A DNA stretch of 64,000 nucleotides from NCBI RefSeq assembly GCF_900182735.1, contig NZ_FXTU01000003.1:417463-481462 (forward strand), written 5' to 3'. Positions 1 to 8,738 of this stretch are shown piece after piece (positions within the stretch are counted from its first letter, which is position 1; each line of letters begins with the position of its first letter). Below the pieces are notes generated by a model. It was not told the DNA's origin. It did not search any database and saw only the letters and a list, made by a program, of their open reading frames with translations. This DNA comes from Laceyella tengchongensis. GTDB lineage: Bacteria > Bacillota > Bacilli > Thermoactinomycetales > Thermoactinomycetaceae. Made by a program: the position numbers and the translations under genes.

Positions 1-1
1 C

Positions 2-100
2 TCCAACGGCATCAATGGCCAAAAAGCGCGGATCAAACTGATGCTCGCCTTGTCAAAAACAAAAGACGCAACCGAATTACAAAGCTATTTTCAGTATTGA
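2..100 (+). CDS. C-terminal end of a probable L-asparaginase (partial)
   Basis: The gene enters from the left edge; only 32 codons and a TGA stop are visible. The tail reads NGQKARIKLMLALSKT and ends in YFQY. A GxKARIKLMLAL segment followed by a short acidic/aromatic end is typical of bacterial type I/II asparaginases, where this helix closes the C-terminal domain. No catalytic residue is in view, so the call rests on the tail alone. Confidence 0.5.
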   Translation, partial: SNGINGQKARIKLMLALSKTKDATELQSYFQY

Positions 101-163
101 TTTGATTGTGCGCTCTATCAGAGCGTGGGTGGGCGAGGGAGCATTAGCAAAGAAGGAAGGAAA

Positions 164-1441
164 TTGAAAGGATTACATTCGATTTTTCGATTAGAATCAC
201 ACAACACATCTATTCGTACAGAATTTTTGGCCGGCTTAACTACATTTTTCACCATCAGTTACATCATCATCGTCAACAGCTCTATCATCTCCGAGACGGG
301 GATCCCTTTTGAAGCAGCTCTTTTGGGAACCATCTTCACTTCATGCCTCAGTTGCCTGCTGATGGGATTATGGGCCAACGCCCCCATCATCATCGTACCA
401 GGCATGGGTGTCAACGCGTTTTTCACATATACCATGGTGCATGAGATGGGCCTCTCCTGGCAAGAGGCGCTAACCGCAGTAACCCTCTCTGGCATCCTGT
501 TTACAGTGATCACCTTTACTCCGCTGGCCACTTGGTTGAGCACAGCGGTACCAGCCGCCTTGAAAAAGGGGATGACCGTCGGCATTGGCTTACTCATCAC
601 CTTTATCGGGTTACAAAAAGGCGGATTAATCATCAGCAATGAACAAACGTTCGTCAGCATCGGCAGCCTCCATCAACCCAAGGTGTGGATCACGCTGTTC
701 AGCCTTGCACTGTTGATCATTCTCTTTGTGCGCAAGGTACAAGGCGCGTTTTTGATCACGCTGGTGTTGGCGACGGTGATCGCGTTAATCGCCGACCCTT
801 CATCCGTCCAGGGAGAGCCAGCTCCCCTTTCATTTGAACAGTATGTTCCATTGCTAGGCAACTTTGCCTTGGCAGGGTTGGGCAAACTCACTTTCTGGGT
901 GGCGACATTCACGCTAACCATGATTCTCGTGTTTGAAAATATGGGATTGTTGCAAGGACTGTTAACTGACAAACAAAAGTTTCCCGCCGCTTTTCAAGCT
1001 AGTGCCCTATCCAATATCATGGCTGGGCTACTGGGAACGAGCGCAACCATATGCGCCTTGGAAAGCGCCACTGGCACCCAATCTGGGGGGAGAACGGGCT
1101 TGACCACCATTACGGCGGGCGGTCTCTTCTTGCTCTCGCTGATCCTCATTCCCTATCTGAAATGGATTCCAGAAAGTGCGGTGGCTGCCATCATGATTGT
1201 GGTTGGCGGATTGATGATGCAAGAGGTGCAAGCGATCCCGTTCGGTGATTTTACGGAGGGGTTGCCGGCTTTCATCACTTTTGCATTCATCCCGTTCACC
1301 TACAGCATTCCCACCGGCATCGCGTTTGGCTTCATCACCTACGCTATTTTGAAAATCGCGGCCAAACGGGCGAGGGAAGTGCCGATCTCATTTTTTATCA
1401 TCGCCTTGTTATTCATGATTCAACTTGGTTTGCACGGATAA
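164..1441 (+). CDS. NCS2-family purine permease (PbuG/PbuO/AzgA-like)
   Basis: Integral membrane purine:proton symporter, most likely for guanine, hypoxanthine or adenine. The 425-residue protein has about 12 hydrophobic segments. It carries AzgA-type landmarks: TFFTISYIIIVN in the first helix, PGMGVNAFFTY in the third, and the SATGTQSGGRTGLT stretch that lines the substrate path. The reading frame is open from 125, but a TTG at 164 sits just behind AAGGAAGGAAA, a far better ribosome site, and gives the family-typical start MKGLHSIFRL. No purine riboswitch fits in the short upstream gap. It is a single gene closed by the terminator at 1446. Confidence 0.85.
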   Translation: MKGLHSIFRLESHNTSIRTEFLAGLTTFFTISYIIIVNSSIISETGIPFEAALLGTIFTSCLSCLLMGLWANAPIIIVPGMGVNAFFTYTMVHEMGLSWQEALTAVTLSGILFTVITFTPLATWLSTAVPAALKKGMTVGIGLLITFIGLQKGGLIISNEQTFVSIGSLHQPKVWITLFSLALLIILFVRKVQGAFLITLVLATVIALIADPSSVQGEPAPLSFEQYVPLLGNFALAGLGKLTFWVATFTLTMILVFENMGLLQGLLTDKQKFPAAFQASALSNIMAGLLGTSATICALESATGTQSGGRTGLTTITAGGLFLLSLILIPYLKWIPESAVAAIMIVVGGLMMQEVQAIPFGDFTEGLPAFITFAFIPFTYSIPTGIAFGFITYAILKIAAKRAREVPISFFIIALLFMIQLGLHG

Positions 1442-1445
1442 AGAA

Positions 1446-1479
1446 AAAAAGCGATTTCCGGCTCTCGGAATCGCTTTTT
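1446..1479. terminator. Bidirectional terminator between purine permease and ypdA
   Basis: AAAAGCGATT and AATCGCTTTTT form a stem with a short GC-rich loop and flanking A and T runs. It serves both convergent genes, the permease (+) and ypdA (-). Confidence 0.85.
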
Positions 1480-1482
1480 CGC

Positions 1483-2463
1483 TTATATGCGGGCCACCTT
1501 CCGTTTGTCCCGGATGTGGCGCGCGATGGAACGCCCATGGTAACGTCCATTTTCGATAAACACTTTGGTTGCATCATGCCCTGTGGCAATCACTCCGGCC
1601 AAGTACAATCCTGGCACCGTCGTTTCCATATCGTCGGACAGCACCGGTACGCCCGTCTCTTGATCGATTTGCCCTCCCAATCTCTCCACGAAAGTCAGGT
1701 TGGGCCTGTACCCCGTCATCGCAAACACCGCATCCGCCTTGATTTCCTTCCGTACGCCTTTTTCTTCAACCACCACAGCCTCTGGAGTGATTTCACGCAC
1801 TTCCGTTTCCCAATGCATATGGATGCGTTCTTTTTCGATGGCCGCCTCGATCAAGGGTCTCACCCACGCCTTAACACTGTCGTGAAAGGCGCTTTTACGG
1901 TAAACCATATGAACGTGCGCTCCCACTTGATGCAAATCCAATGCCACATCAATCGCGGAGTTGCGTCCGCCGATCACCACCACCCGTTCCCGGGCATAAG
2001 GGTGGGCATCGTGAAAATAATGCTTTACATGGGGCAAATCTTCGCCCGGAATATTCAACATATGTGGATTGTCATAATACCCGGTGGCCAACACGACATT
2101 TTCCACCTCATATATGCCACGCCCATCCCGCTTGGACGTAATTACGCGAAATCCGTTTTCTATCCGCTCGATCTCCACCACTTTTTCGTATGTGTGCAGT
2201 TCCAAGTGGTGCTTCTTGACCACGGTCCGAAAGTATGCCAACGCTTCATGCCGGGTTGGTTTTTCATTTACTGTCGTGAATGGGATGCCCCCGATTTCCA
2301 AATTGTCAGCCGAGCTAAAAAAAGTCATCGACAGCGGATAATGATATATTGAATTCACCAAACAACCTTTCTCAATGATCAATGGATTCAAGCCCACTTT
2401 TTTTAACTCAATCGCGGCTGAAAGCCCACAAGGGCCCGCACCCACCACAATTACATCAAACAT
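1483..2463 (-). CDS. ypdA: YpdA-family bacillithiol disulfide reductase
   Basis: NADPH-dependent flavoprotein thought to reduce bacillithiol disulfide in the cytosol. The 326-residue protein has an N-terminal FAD-binding motif VVGAGPCGLSAA, a second Rossmann motif VVIGGRNSAIDVA for NADPH, and a C-terminal FAD segment ending in GLYLAGV. It lacks the CxxC of thioredoxin reductase, as expected for YpdA. The frame is open to 2526, but the ATG at 2463 follows GGAGGTGACAGT and starts MFDVIVVGAG. It lies about 1.5 kb from a BshB-type bacillithiol deacetylase, so thiol synthesis and recycling genes flank glutamate dehydrogenase. Confidence 0.85.
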   Translation of the reverse strand: MFDVIVVGAGPCGLSAAIELKKVGLNPLIIEKGCLVNSIYHYPLSMTFFSSADNLEIGGIPFTTVNEKPTRHEALAYFRTVVKKHHLELHTYEKVVEIERIENGFRVITSKRDGRGIYEVENVVLATGYYDNPHMLNIPGEDLPHVKHYFHDAHPYARERVVVIGGRNSAIDVALDLHQVGAHVHMVYRKSAFHDSVKAWVRPLIEAAIEKERIHMHWETEVREITPEAVVVEEKGVRKEIKADAVFAMTGYRPNLTFVERLGGQIDQETGVPVLSDDMETTVPGLYLAGVIATGHDATKVFIENGRYHGRSIARHIRDKRKVARI

Positions 2464-2481
2464 ACTGTCACCTCCAACGAT

Positions 2482-2516
2482 GCAAAAGAAGAACACCCCT
2501 TCATTCAAGGGTGTTC
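2482..2516 (-). terminator. Hairpin after the glutamate dehydrogenase gene
   Basis: GAACACCC pairs with GGGTGTTC around a short loop, followed on the minus strand by TTCTTTTGC. It lies between the end of gdh and the start of ypdA, so it probably separates the two transcripts. Confidence 0.7.
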
Positions 2517-2538
2517 TCCTCACCACTCCCTTATTATA

Positions 2539-3822
2539 CTATACCCAACCGCGGAAACGTGATGCTTCCGCCATTTTTCTCACACCCACCATATACGCGG
2601 CAAGACGCATGTCCACTTTGCGGGTTTGAGCGGTATTATAGACGTTTTCAAACGCACGCACCATAATGTCTTCCAATTTTTGCTCTACTTCTTCGTCAGA
2701 CCAGTAATACCCTTGGTTATTTTGCACCCACTCAAAATATGAAACGGTCACGCCACCAGCGCTGGCCAATACGTCCGGCACCAACAAGATGTCACGCTCA
2801 TGAAGGATTTTGGTCGCTTCCAACGTGGTCGGTCCATTAGCCGCTTCGACGACAATGTCTGCTTTGATTCGATCGGCGTTTTTAGCGGTGATCTGATTTT
2901 CAACCGCTGCTGGAACCAGGATGTCGCAATCGAGTTCCAACAACTCTTGGTTAGTGATGGTGTCTTTGAACAATTTGGTGACGGTTCCAAAAGAGTCTCG
3001 GCGATCAAGCAAGTAGTCGATGTCCAACCCATTCGGATCATGCAAGGCCCCGTAAGCGTCAGAAATACCGATCACTTTGGCTCCTGCATCATGCATGAAC
3101 TTCGCCAAGAAGCTACCAGCATTGCCAAATCCTTGAATGACGACGCGTGCGCCTTCGATGCTGAGGCCGCGTTTTTTCGCTGCTTCGCGGATCATCAGGG
3201 TTACGCCTTTGGCCGTAGCCGTTTCGCGACCGCGGGAACCGCCCAACACCAATGGTTTACCGGTGATGAATCCCGGGGAGTCAAATTCGCGGATACGGCT
3301 GTATTCATCCATCATCCACGCCATGATTTGCGAGTTGGTGAACACGTCCGGAGCCGGGATGTCTTTCGTCGGCCCCACAATTTGGCTGATCGCACGCACA
3401 TAGCCGCGAGACAAGCGTTCCAGCTCGCGGAAAGACATATTCCGCGGATCGCAGATGATGCCGCCTTTGCCTCCGCCGTAAGGGAGGTCGACAATGCCCG
3501 CTTTCAAACTCATCCAAATTGATAGCGCTTTCACTTCTGATTCAGTTACATCTGGATGAAAGCGCACTCCACCCTTAGTTGGACCTACGGCATCATTATG
3601 TTGAGCGCGATATCCCGTAAACACTTTTACAGTGCCGTCATCCATGCGGACGGGAATCCGAACGGTTAATACACGCATAGGTTCCTTTAACAATTCGTAC
3701 ACAGACTCTGGATAACCCAGCTTATCCAACGCTTTATGAATTACTGTTTGCGTGGATACCAAGACATCCATATTTTCACGCTGTTCCTCTTGACGACCTG
3801 CAGCAACAGACTGTTGTTCCAT
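2539..3822 (-). CDS. gudB: NAD-type glutamate dehydrogenase (GudB/RocG family)
   Basis: Catabolic glutamate dehydrogenase, interconverting glutamate with 2-oxoglutarate and ammonia; soluble hexamer. The 427-residue length is typical. Visible signatures are the substrate-site segment VGPTKGGVRFHP, the catalytic-lysine region LPYGGGKGGI, and the Rossmann motif VVIQGFGNAGS. The start is the ATG at 3822 behind GAGGTGGTCAGG. GudB and RocG cannot be told apart by sequence here, so the symbol is provisional. Confidence 0.88.
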   Translation of the reverse strand: MEQQSVAAGRQEEQRENMDVLVSTQTVIHKALDKLGYPESVYELLKEPMRVLTVRIPVRMDDGTVKVFTGYRAQHNDAVGPTKGGVRFHPDVTESEVKALSIWMSLKAGIVDLPYGGGKGGIICDPRNMSFRELERLSRGYVRAISQIVGPTKDIPAPDVFTNSQIMAWMMDEYSRIREFDSPGFITGKPLVLGGSRGRETATAKGVTLMIREAAKKRGLSIEGARVVIQGFGNAGSFLAKFMHDAGAKVIGISDAYGALHDPNGLDIDYLLDRRDSFGTVTKLFKDTITNQELLELDCDILVPAAVENQITAKNADRIKADIVVEAANGPTTLEATKILHERDILLVPDVLASAGGVTVSYFEWVQNNQGYYWSDEEVEQKLEDIMVRAFENVYNTAQTRKVDMRLAAYMVGVRKMAEASRFRGWV

Positions 3823-3996
3823 CCTGACCACCTCAGAATTAAATACTAACTGCTAAAAAGACCAGTATTCAGTATACAATAATACACTAAACAACCAAAG
3901 AATGTCTCTGTTTTTACGTATATTTAAAAACAGACGCACCAATAAGGTATAATAATGCAAGAAAACCCAACTGCTATGAAAGGATTTGACTCGAAA

Positions 3997-4671
3997 ATGT
4001 ACCAACAAGTTCTGTATTGTTTTGCCCATCCTGATGACGAAACATTTACTTGCGGCGGTACCATCGCCCGCTTCCATGCAGATGACGTCCGTCAAACGCT
4101 CTACTGCGCCACTCGTGGTGAAGCAGGGAAAACAGGACAACCACCACTTTGCACACAGGAAGAGTTAGGTGATGTCCGTGCGCAAGAACTGGCTCGGGCC
4201 TGTGATGTTCTTGGTATAGATGAGTGCATCCTGCGGGATTATGGAGACGGACAATTGAGCCAACTCCCTTTCCAACAACTCGTTGACGATTTGTTTAAGA
4301 TCATGGAAAGCATCCGCCCAGATCTCATTATCACCTTCCCGCCGTCTGGCATTTCTGGCCACCTTGATCATCAGATCATTCAACAGGCTACCTTGGAAGC
4401 AGTAAAGAAAACTACATTCCCTACCAAACTTTACTATAACGTCATACCAGAATCAATCGCTCATTTGCATTCTGGAAAAATCCATACGACACCAGATGAA
4501 TACGTATCCATGAAAATAGATGTGACCCCATTCCGCGCTAAAATCGCCCAAGCGCTACGCGAACATAAAACCCAACATCTTTCAATTGATCGCGTCTTTC
4601 CAGGTGTGCGTGATGGTGATATCAACCGCTTGCGTTCACATGAATATTATCAACTAGTTATACAAAAATAA
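3997..4671 (+). CDS. bshB2: BshB2-like LmbE/PIG-L deacetylase (bacillithiol synthesis)
   Basis: Zinc-dependent deacetylase likely acting on GlcNAc-malate or a bacillithiol conjugate. The 224-residue protein has the family metal motif CFAHPDDET near the N-terminus and the second metal histidine in SGISGHLDHQII. The start chosen is the ATG at 3997, 12 bases after AAAGGA; an earlier ATG at 3976 is possible. It is divergent from gdh and ends at a terminator shared with mecA. Co-location with ypdA supports a bacillithiol role over other PIG-L substrates. Confidence 0.8.
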   Translation: MYQQVLYCFAHPDDETFTCGGTIARFHADDVRQTLYCATRGEAGKTGQPPLCTQEELGDVRAQELARACDVLGIDECILRDYGDGQLSQLPFQQLVDDLFKIMESIRPDLIITFPPSGISGHLDHQIIQQATLEAVKKTTFPTKLYYNVIPESIAHLHSGKIHTTPDEYVSMKIDVTPFRAKIAQALREHKTQHLSIDRVFPGVRDGDINRLRSHEYYQLVIQK

Positions 4672-4695
4672 AATTTTTTATACAACAAATTAATA

Positions 4696-4722
4696 ACACA
4701 CCCGGTTGTTACGGGTGTGTTT
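4696..4722. terminator. Terminator between bshB2 and mecA
   Basis: ACACACCCG and CGGGTGTGT form a perfect 9-bp stem with a T-rich right flank. It is shared by two convergent genes. Confidence 0.85.
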
Positions 4723-4729
4723 ATTTATC

Positions 4730-5329
4730 TCATCCAAAATATTGACTGATTTGGTTGATCGCATCGTTTTCACACACAACTTTGCCATACTCGGTCAGCA
4801 TTGCCTCTGTCACCGTGGACACTTCACCATACTCCGACAGCATGGCAATCAACGTATCCACCTGACCCTTGGACAAATTCTTCTCTCCACCAAACAGCAA
4901 ATAATAGCGGTTTTGGTAGGCAAATAGCTGCCCTCCTTGCATAGCATGGGCTTTCATGCGCACAGCCGCTTGGACTACGTCTTCGAAGTCGTTAAAACGG
5001 AAAATGATGTCGTCCGACTCTTCCATCGTCACTTCTAACTCGTACATTTCTTCCGTTTGTTCAAACTCATCGACTTCTGATTTCGGAGTCCGGCCACGGG
5101 TAACCACAACCACCATCCCTTGTGCGGGAAGGGCGAAAACTTCGACAGCTACTGGCCCAACCACTTCAAAACCCAATTCCTGATATGCGTGTTCCATCAT
5201 GTCATTAAAGAGTTCATGCACTTTCGGAATATCTCTCCACATGTCCTCTTTTTGAATCCCACGATCAGCCAAATCGTCGAGAGTCAAGAAAAAGCGCACC
5301 TTATCCCCGTCTAAACGCTCGACACGCAT
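4730..5329 (-). CDS. mecA: Adaptor protein MecA
   Basis: Adaptor that delivers substrates such as ComK to ClpCP. The 199-residue protein has the basic N-terminal substrate-binding domain (MRVERLDGDKVRFFLTLDDL), an acidic linker EVDEFEQTEEMYELEV, and the C-terminal ClpC-binding domain with IIFRFNDFEDVVQAA. Length matches MecA/YpbH proteins. A GGGAGGG ribosome site precedes the ATG. MecA rather than the paralogue YpbH is assumed because no second copy is visible. Confidence 0.85.
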   Translation of the reverse strand: MRVERLDGDKVRFFLTLDDLADRGIQKEDMWRDIPKVHELFNDMMEHAYQELGFEVVGPVAVEVFALPAQGMVVVVTRGRTPKSEVDEFEQTEEMYELEVTMEESDDIIFRFNDFEDVVQAAVRMKAHAMQGGQLFAYQNRYYLLFGGEKNLSKGQVDTLIAMLSEYGEVSTVTEAMLTEYGKVVCENDAINQISQYFG

Positions 5330-5502
5330 GGCCTACCCTCCCTCGCCGGAGACTCCCACATTCAGAATATGAGGGACTGAATCTCACTGTTACGCGGTCA
5401 AGTCTCCTATTTTTCTTTATATCAATCATACACAAAAATGGCTTTCCTTGCATAGTGTATTCGCATTTTTTTCAGGGCATTGCCAACCCTAGGGCCACAT
5501 AC

Positions 5503-6081
5503 TCATCCCTTCGCTCCATACCGCAAGTAACATCCCATCACGAAATCGACAACCGCATGGGCGATCACTGCTGGGGCAAGATGACCCGTCCATTCGACCA
5601 TCAGGCCAAAGACTGTTCCGACTCCGGTGACAAATACGACCAGTACCCATTTTTTTAAGTATCTGGTGTGTACAAGCGCAAACAAGAGTGCCGTTCCCCA
5701 CACCCCGATCCAAGCCTGCACCAGACCGCGGAACAACAGCTCTTCCCCGATGGCTGCCATCACGGCGATCAACATGATATGCCACCAAGGACGACGCGCA
5801 AACAATAATTGGTTTAATCCCCCGTCATCAAAATGGTGTTCAGGCAACAAACGGATCAGCACAAACTCCATGGCCACGATGAATCCACCGACGCCGACAC
5901 CCACCAGCCACATGTGGATCTCGGTAAACGGAGCCAATTCAACATAAAGTCGATTTTTCCACCATAAATATGGAACACTCAATAAAATAAACAGCAGTTG
6001 CGTAAAATAAAAACTAATCAAGATTAATCGCTCCTGCTGGCTCCGCTGATCACAGGTGATGCCGTTCAGGTCTTCGCTCAT
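5503..6081 (-). CDS. CPBP-family intramembrane metalloprotease
   Basis: Polytopic membrane protein of 192 residues with about six hydrophobic helices. The CPBP (Abi/Rce1-like) motifs are present: GEELLFRG, LFALVHT, and a later HAVVDFVMG. These provide the paired glutamates and histidines of the intramembrane glutamyl/metalloprotease site. The substrate is unknown; family roles include prenyl-protein processing and bacteriocin self-immunity. The start has a strong AGGAGGGGCGAT ribosome site. Confidence 0.8.
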   Translation of the reverse strand: MSEDLNGITCDQRSQQERLILISFYFTQLLFILLSVPYLWWKNRLYVELAPFTEIHMWLVGVGVGGFIVAMEFVLIRLLPEHHFDDGGLNQLLFARRPWWHIMLIAVMAAIGEELLFRGLVQAWIGVWGTALLFALVHTRYLKKWVLVVFVTGVGTVFGLMVEWTGHLAPAVIAHAVVDFVMGCYLRYGAKG

Positions 6082-6206
6082 ATCGCCCCTCCTTTTTCTT
6101 GATTTACTGATTGCTCCTTGAAATCGGACACAATTCCGTCTACAATGAGGGGTGGAAGTGGACTTAACTCATTATTGGGATATATACACGGGAGGAGATT
6201 TTCACT

Positions 6207-6416
6207 ATGCGCACATGGGTAGATAAAGATACTTGTATCGCATGTGGAGCTTGTGGCGCAACCGCTCCGGATGTTTACGATTACGATGAGGATGGCATCG
6301 CATATGTGATCCTCGATGACAACACCGGAACGGCAGACGTACCAGAAGAACTTCATGATGACGTTCGCGATGCACAAGAAGGATGCCCGACCGACTCCAT
6401 TAAAGTAGAAGAGTAA
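6207..6416 (+). CDS. fer: 4Fe-4S ferredoxin
   Basis: Small acidic electron carrier of 69 residues. CIACGAC supplies three cluster cysteines and the fourth is in GCPTDSIKV near the C-terminus; the DYDEDGIAYV segment matches Bacillus ferredoxins with a single 4Fe-4S cluster. GGGAGGAGATTTTCACT precedes the ATG. It is monocistronic, closed by the terminator at 6536. Confidence 0.92.
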   Translation: MRTWVDKDTCIACGACGATAPDVYDYDEDGIAYVILDDNTGTADVPEELHDDVRDAQEGCPTDSIKVEE

Positions 6417-6535
6417 TTCGTCAAAACCATGTTGTTCACACGGTGCATGTAAGCAAGCGGTTTGGCTTCACTCACGCACCACGTGCTGTCAACAAGCGGT
6501 CAACCCAGATCGCTCACATACCAGAACAACGATGA

Positions 6536-6566
6536 GCCACCTCTTGCCAGGTGGCTTGTTCTTTTT
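6536..6566 (+). terminator. Terminator after ferredoxin
   Basis: GCCACCT and AGGTGGC pair around CTTGCC and are followed by TTGTTCTTTTT. Confidence 0.85.
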
Positions 6567-6612
6567 CGCACATACGCCGTTCAAGTACGACCTTTAAACA
6601 TGCCCACCTTAT

Positions 6613-6631
6613 AATGATAATGACTATCATT
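6613..6631. promoter_or_regulatory. Fur-box-like palindrome
   Basis: AATGATA-ATGAC-TATCATT is a perfect 7-5-7 inverted repeat that closely matches the GATAAT/ATTATC core of Fur operators. No gene obviously under its control follows on either strand, so it may be a relic or may control a small RNA. Confidence 0.5.
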
Positions 6632-6708
6632 ATCTTCGTCAACTCAGTTATTCATTCCCCTACGTTCACCCTCAACCCTATCTATGACCTTCAAAATCTC
6701 CATAAAAA

Positions 6709-6741
6709 AACCTTAGCCCAGAACAATACCGAGCTAAGGTT
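6709..6741 (-). terminator. Terminator of the secreted-protease cassette
   Basis: AACCTTAGC and GCTAAGGTT form a 9-bp stem. Read on the minus strand it is followed by a run of seven Ts. It lies downstream of the leftward genes at 6861-8078. Confidence 0.75.
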
Positions 6742-6860
6742 GTTAAAGTATAATTGGAGCCGCTGGCTATTTTGCATCAGACTCGCTCTAAAACCCAGAA
6801 GCTAAGTCATCTGAAGTCTTACCACCGGGCTTCTCAGCAGTTTCTATGATTCGTCAACGG

Positions 6861-7481
6861 TTACTTTAGCAACTCTTTCATCTTGGCGATCACATCGGTG
6901 GAAGCAAGCTGCTTGCCAGCGGGCATGTTTAATATTTGAGCGGCGCCTTGGCTCAGATAAACGTGTTCACCCTTGCTGGTTTTAGCGACGAAGATGCCTT
7001 GTCCCACAAATTCAAAGTAACGGATTTGGTTCTCTTTTTTCACTGCTTTTTTCGCAGCTTTGTACATGTTCATCAAATCTTTGCTGCGGTTTTTCCCACC
7101 CATTTTGATTGGTTGGACATCATCGGCGACAACTATGCCTTCGGGTTGCTCGCCTTTCATCATAAACCAGAGTTTCTCTTTGGTCGGTTGCAACATACCA
7201 ATCAGGCTGGTTCCTTCATATGATTTGATTACGTTGGCATCGGGTGTGCGGAAAATCGGAATAGAGAAAGAAGAGAGTTGGAGTCCTTCCACAGAAGTTG
7301 CATTTTGAGGCATTAATGATTTGCCCTGTTTCGGGGATTTTTGCGAAACTGCTGTTAGGTAATCTTGAAAAGCTGTCTTTTCAGGTTGGTCCGAAGCGAA
7401 ACCGTTGCCGATAAATCCGACCAAGCCGACGGTGGCGACAATGGCCACTGCGGGAATGATGATTTTTAAGCTTTTAAGCAT
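6861..7481 (-). CDS. Exported protein of unknown function, partner of the C39-like protease
   Basis: A 206-residue protein with an N-terminal signal peptide (hydrophobic IIIPAVAIVATVGLVGFIG, then GNGFAS). The mature part has no domain I recognise. It contains an ASDQPEKTAF start, a mixed alpha/beta pattern, and several lysine-rich helices such as YKAAKKAVKKE. It starts 27 bases downstream of the secreted cysteine protease on the same strand, so the two are probably co-transcribed. A propeptide-like inhibitor or chaperone for that protease is one possibility, but nothing in the sequence proves it. Confidence 0.65.
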   Translation of the reverse strand: MLKSLKIIIPAVAIVATVGLVGFIGNGFASDQPEKTAFQDYLTAVSQKSPKQGKSLMPQNATSVEGLQLSSFSIPIFRTPDANVIKSYEGTSLIGMLQPTKEKLWFMMKGEQPEGIVVADDVQPIKMGGKNRSKDLMNMYKAAKKAVKKENQIRYFEFVGQGIFVAKTSKGEHVYLSQGAAQILNMPAGKQLASTDVIAKMKELLK

Positions 7482-7508
7482 GTGAAATCTCCTCCTCGAT
7501 TGTTGTCA

Positions 7509-8078
7509 TCAGTAACCAATGTCATAAATGAGCTCTCGCCAATAAAAATTGTTGTTATTTTTGAAGGCTTGATAAGTCATGTAATAATGGTCTCCATACC
7601 AAGGGTCCATATATTCGACATAGTTGTTATTATTTGAGGTGAAGTAGCCATCCAAGACAACAAAATGTCCGATGGTAGCTCCATTTGTCCACCAGATCAG
7701 GGGAATCATCGGTCTGCCGTTGTTGATTTGCGATTGGATAAATGAATAGTTGGGGTAGTACCAATTGCCATAGTAGTTGGTCCATCTGGATCTCAAGCCG
7801 TAGGTGGACAACCCTTTTTGAATCTCACTGCTAGTGGCCGGGTTATTGTAGTACCCACCTTTGACCGCATATGCGAAATTGTATTGCGAAACATTCTTGC
7901 CTTTATATTGCGAAACTGCGGCACCGCTTGCCGCCCAACACCAGTTGCTGTAATCTTGCTTGATTTCGGGTACATAAGCGCCGTACGCCTTTGCTTGATC
8001 CGGTGCCGTCAACTGGAGGCCCACCGCAGACAGCAAAGCGAAAAGAGCTGTCATCACAAAAAGTCGAATCTTATTCAC
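7509..8078 (-). CDS. Secreted papain-like cysteine protease (C39-like/staphopain type)
   Basis: Signal peptide (residues 1 to about 31, ending QAKA) followed by a small papain-fold domain. The nucleophile region is SNWCWAASGA (Cys in NWCWAA), the histidine lies in GHFVVLDGY, and an Asp/Asn candidate follows in YMDPWYGDH. The mature domain is short (about 158 residues) and rich in Tyr, Asn and Trp, as in secreted AvrRpt2/staphopain-like enzymes. Substrate unknown. It heads a two-gene leftward unit with the exported protein downstream. Confidence 0.78.
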   Translation of the reverse strand: MNKIRLFVMTALFALLSAVGLQLTAPDQAKAYGAYVPEIKQDYSNWCWAASGAAVSQYKGKNVSQYNFAYAVKGGYYNNPATSSEIQKGLSTYGLRSRWTNYYGNWYYPNYSFIQSQINNGRPMIPLIWWTNGATIGHFVVLDGYFTSNNNNYVEYMDPWYGDHYYMTYQAFKNNNNFYWRELIYDIGY

Positions 8079-8271
8079 TGATGCACTTCCTCTCTATGGT
8101 GATGATAGTACTGAAAAATTTAAATTCGCTTTCCAAACAAAAACCCCTCCTTCAAAAATAAAAATTGAAGAAGAGGCAACATAAATTGTCAATCATTATT
8201 AAAAACTTATTATTATATAAGAATTTATTTATTATATTTTCAGAAGGAACTTTGTCTGTTCTATGCCGCTG

Positions 8272-8613
8272 TCATTCTTCTTCCTGCTCCAAATAAAGCA
8301 ACACTTCCGCTAAACCGCCGTCCACATTTACCACATCCGCGTAACCTTGCTGCAATAAAAAATTGGCAGCGTGTAAACTGCGAACCCCATGCGCGCACAA
8401 GAGGTAAATCGTTTTGCTCGGATCGATCTCCGTTAACCGCTCCGGCAACGAGCCAAGTGGCATGTGTTTGCAATGCTCCAAATGAACCATTTCCCATTCT
8501 GCGGGTTCGCGCACGTCGATCACTTCAATGTGGTGCGCCCCCAACTCTCCGTTCAAGTATTTCTGTGCAAACGCGCTAGGTGAGATGTGATACTTGCTTT
8601 GATCGTTTTTCAT
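8272..8613 (-). CDS. Single-domain rhodanese-like protein
   Basis: 113-residue cytosolic sulfurtransferase-like protein. The fold starts with IEVIDVREPAEWE. The catalytic loop is CAHGVRS, with the cysteine that carries persulfide, followed by AANFLLQQGY and VVNVDGGL, all standard rhodanese landmarks. It stands alone between the protease cassette and pyrophosphatase, with a good ribosome site (AAAGGAGCGCAG). Confidence 0.85.
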   Translation of the reverse strand: MKNDQSKYHISPSAFAQKYLNGELGAHHIEVIDVREPAEWEMVHLEHCKHMPLGSLPERLTEIDPSKTIYLLCAHGVRSLHAANFLLQQGYADVVNVDGGLAEVLLYLEQEEE

Positions 8614-8738
8614 AACTGCGCTCCTTTATTGATTTATTGTTTCACAGTGTCTTTTCATTTGCTTCTTGATTCAAAACCGACTAAAATGAGGGTTGAGTGA
8701 TTTTACAGCTTCATTGTACATAAAGAGGAGGAAAGCTC

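Larger units (their letters stand above)
6567..6860. other. Intergenic region with no convincing gene
   Basis: About 290 bases hold a Fur-like palindrome (6613) and a minus-strand terminator (6709). The 84-codon plus frame here has no ribosome site, no recognisable domain and runs through the terminator, so it is not called. Confidence 0.6.

Noticed and set aside
2800..3522. 240-codon open frame on the plus strand inside the glutamate dehydrogenase gene
   Set aside because: Antisense shadow of a clearly identified gene, without ribosome site or domain.
6551..6805. 84-codon plus frame downstream of ferredoxin
   Set aside because: Spans a terminator and a minus-strand hairpin; no ribosome site and no protein-like composition.
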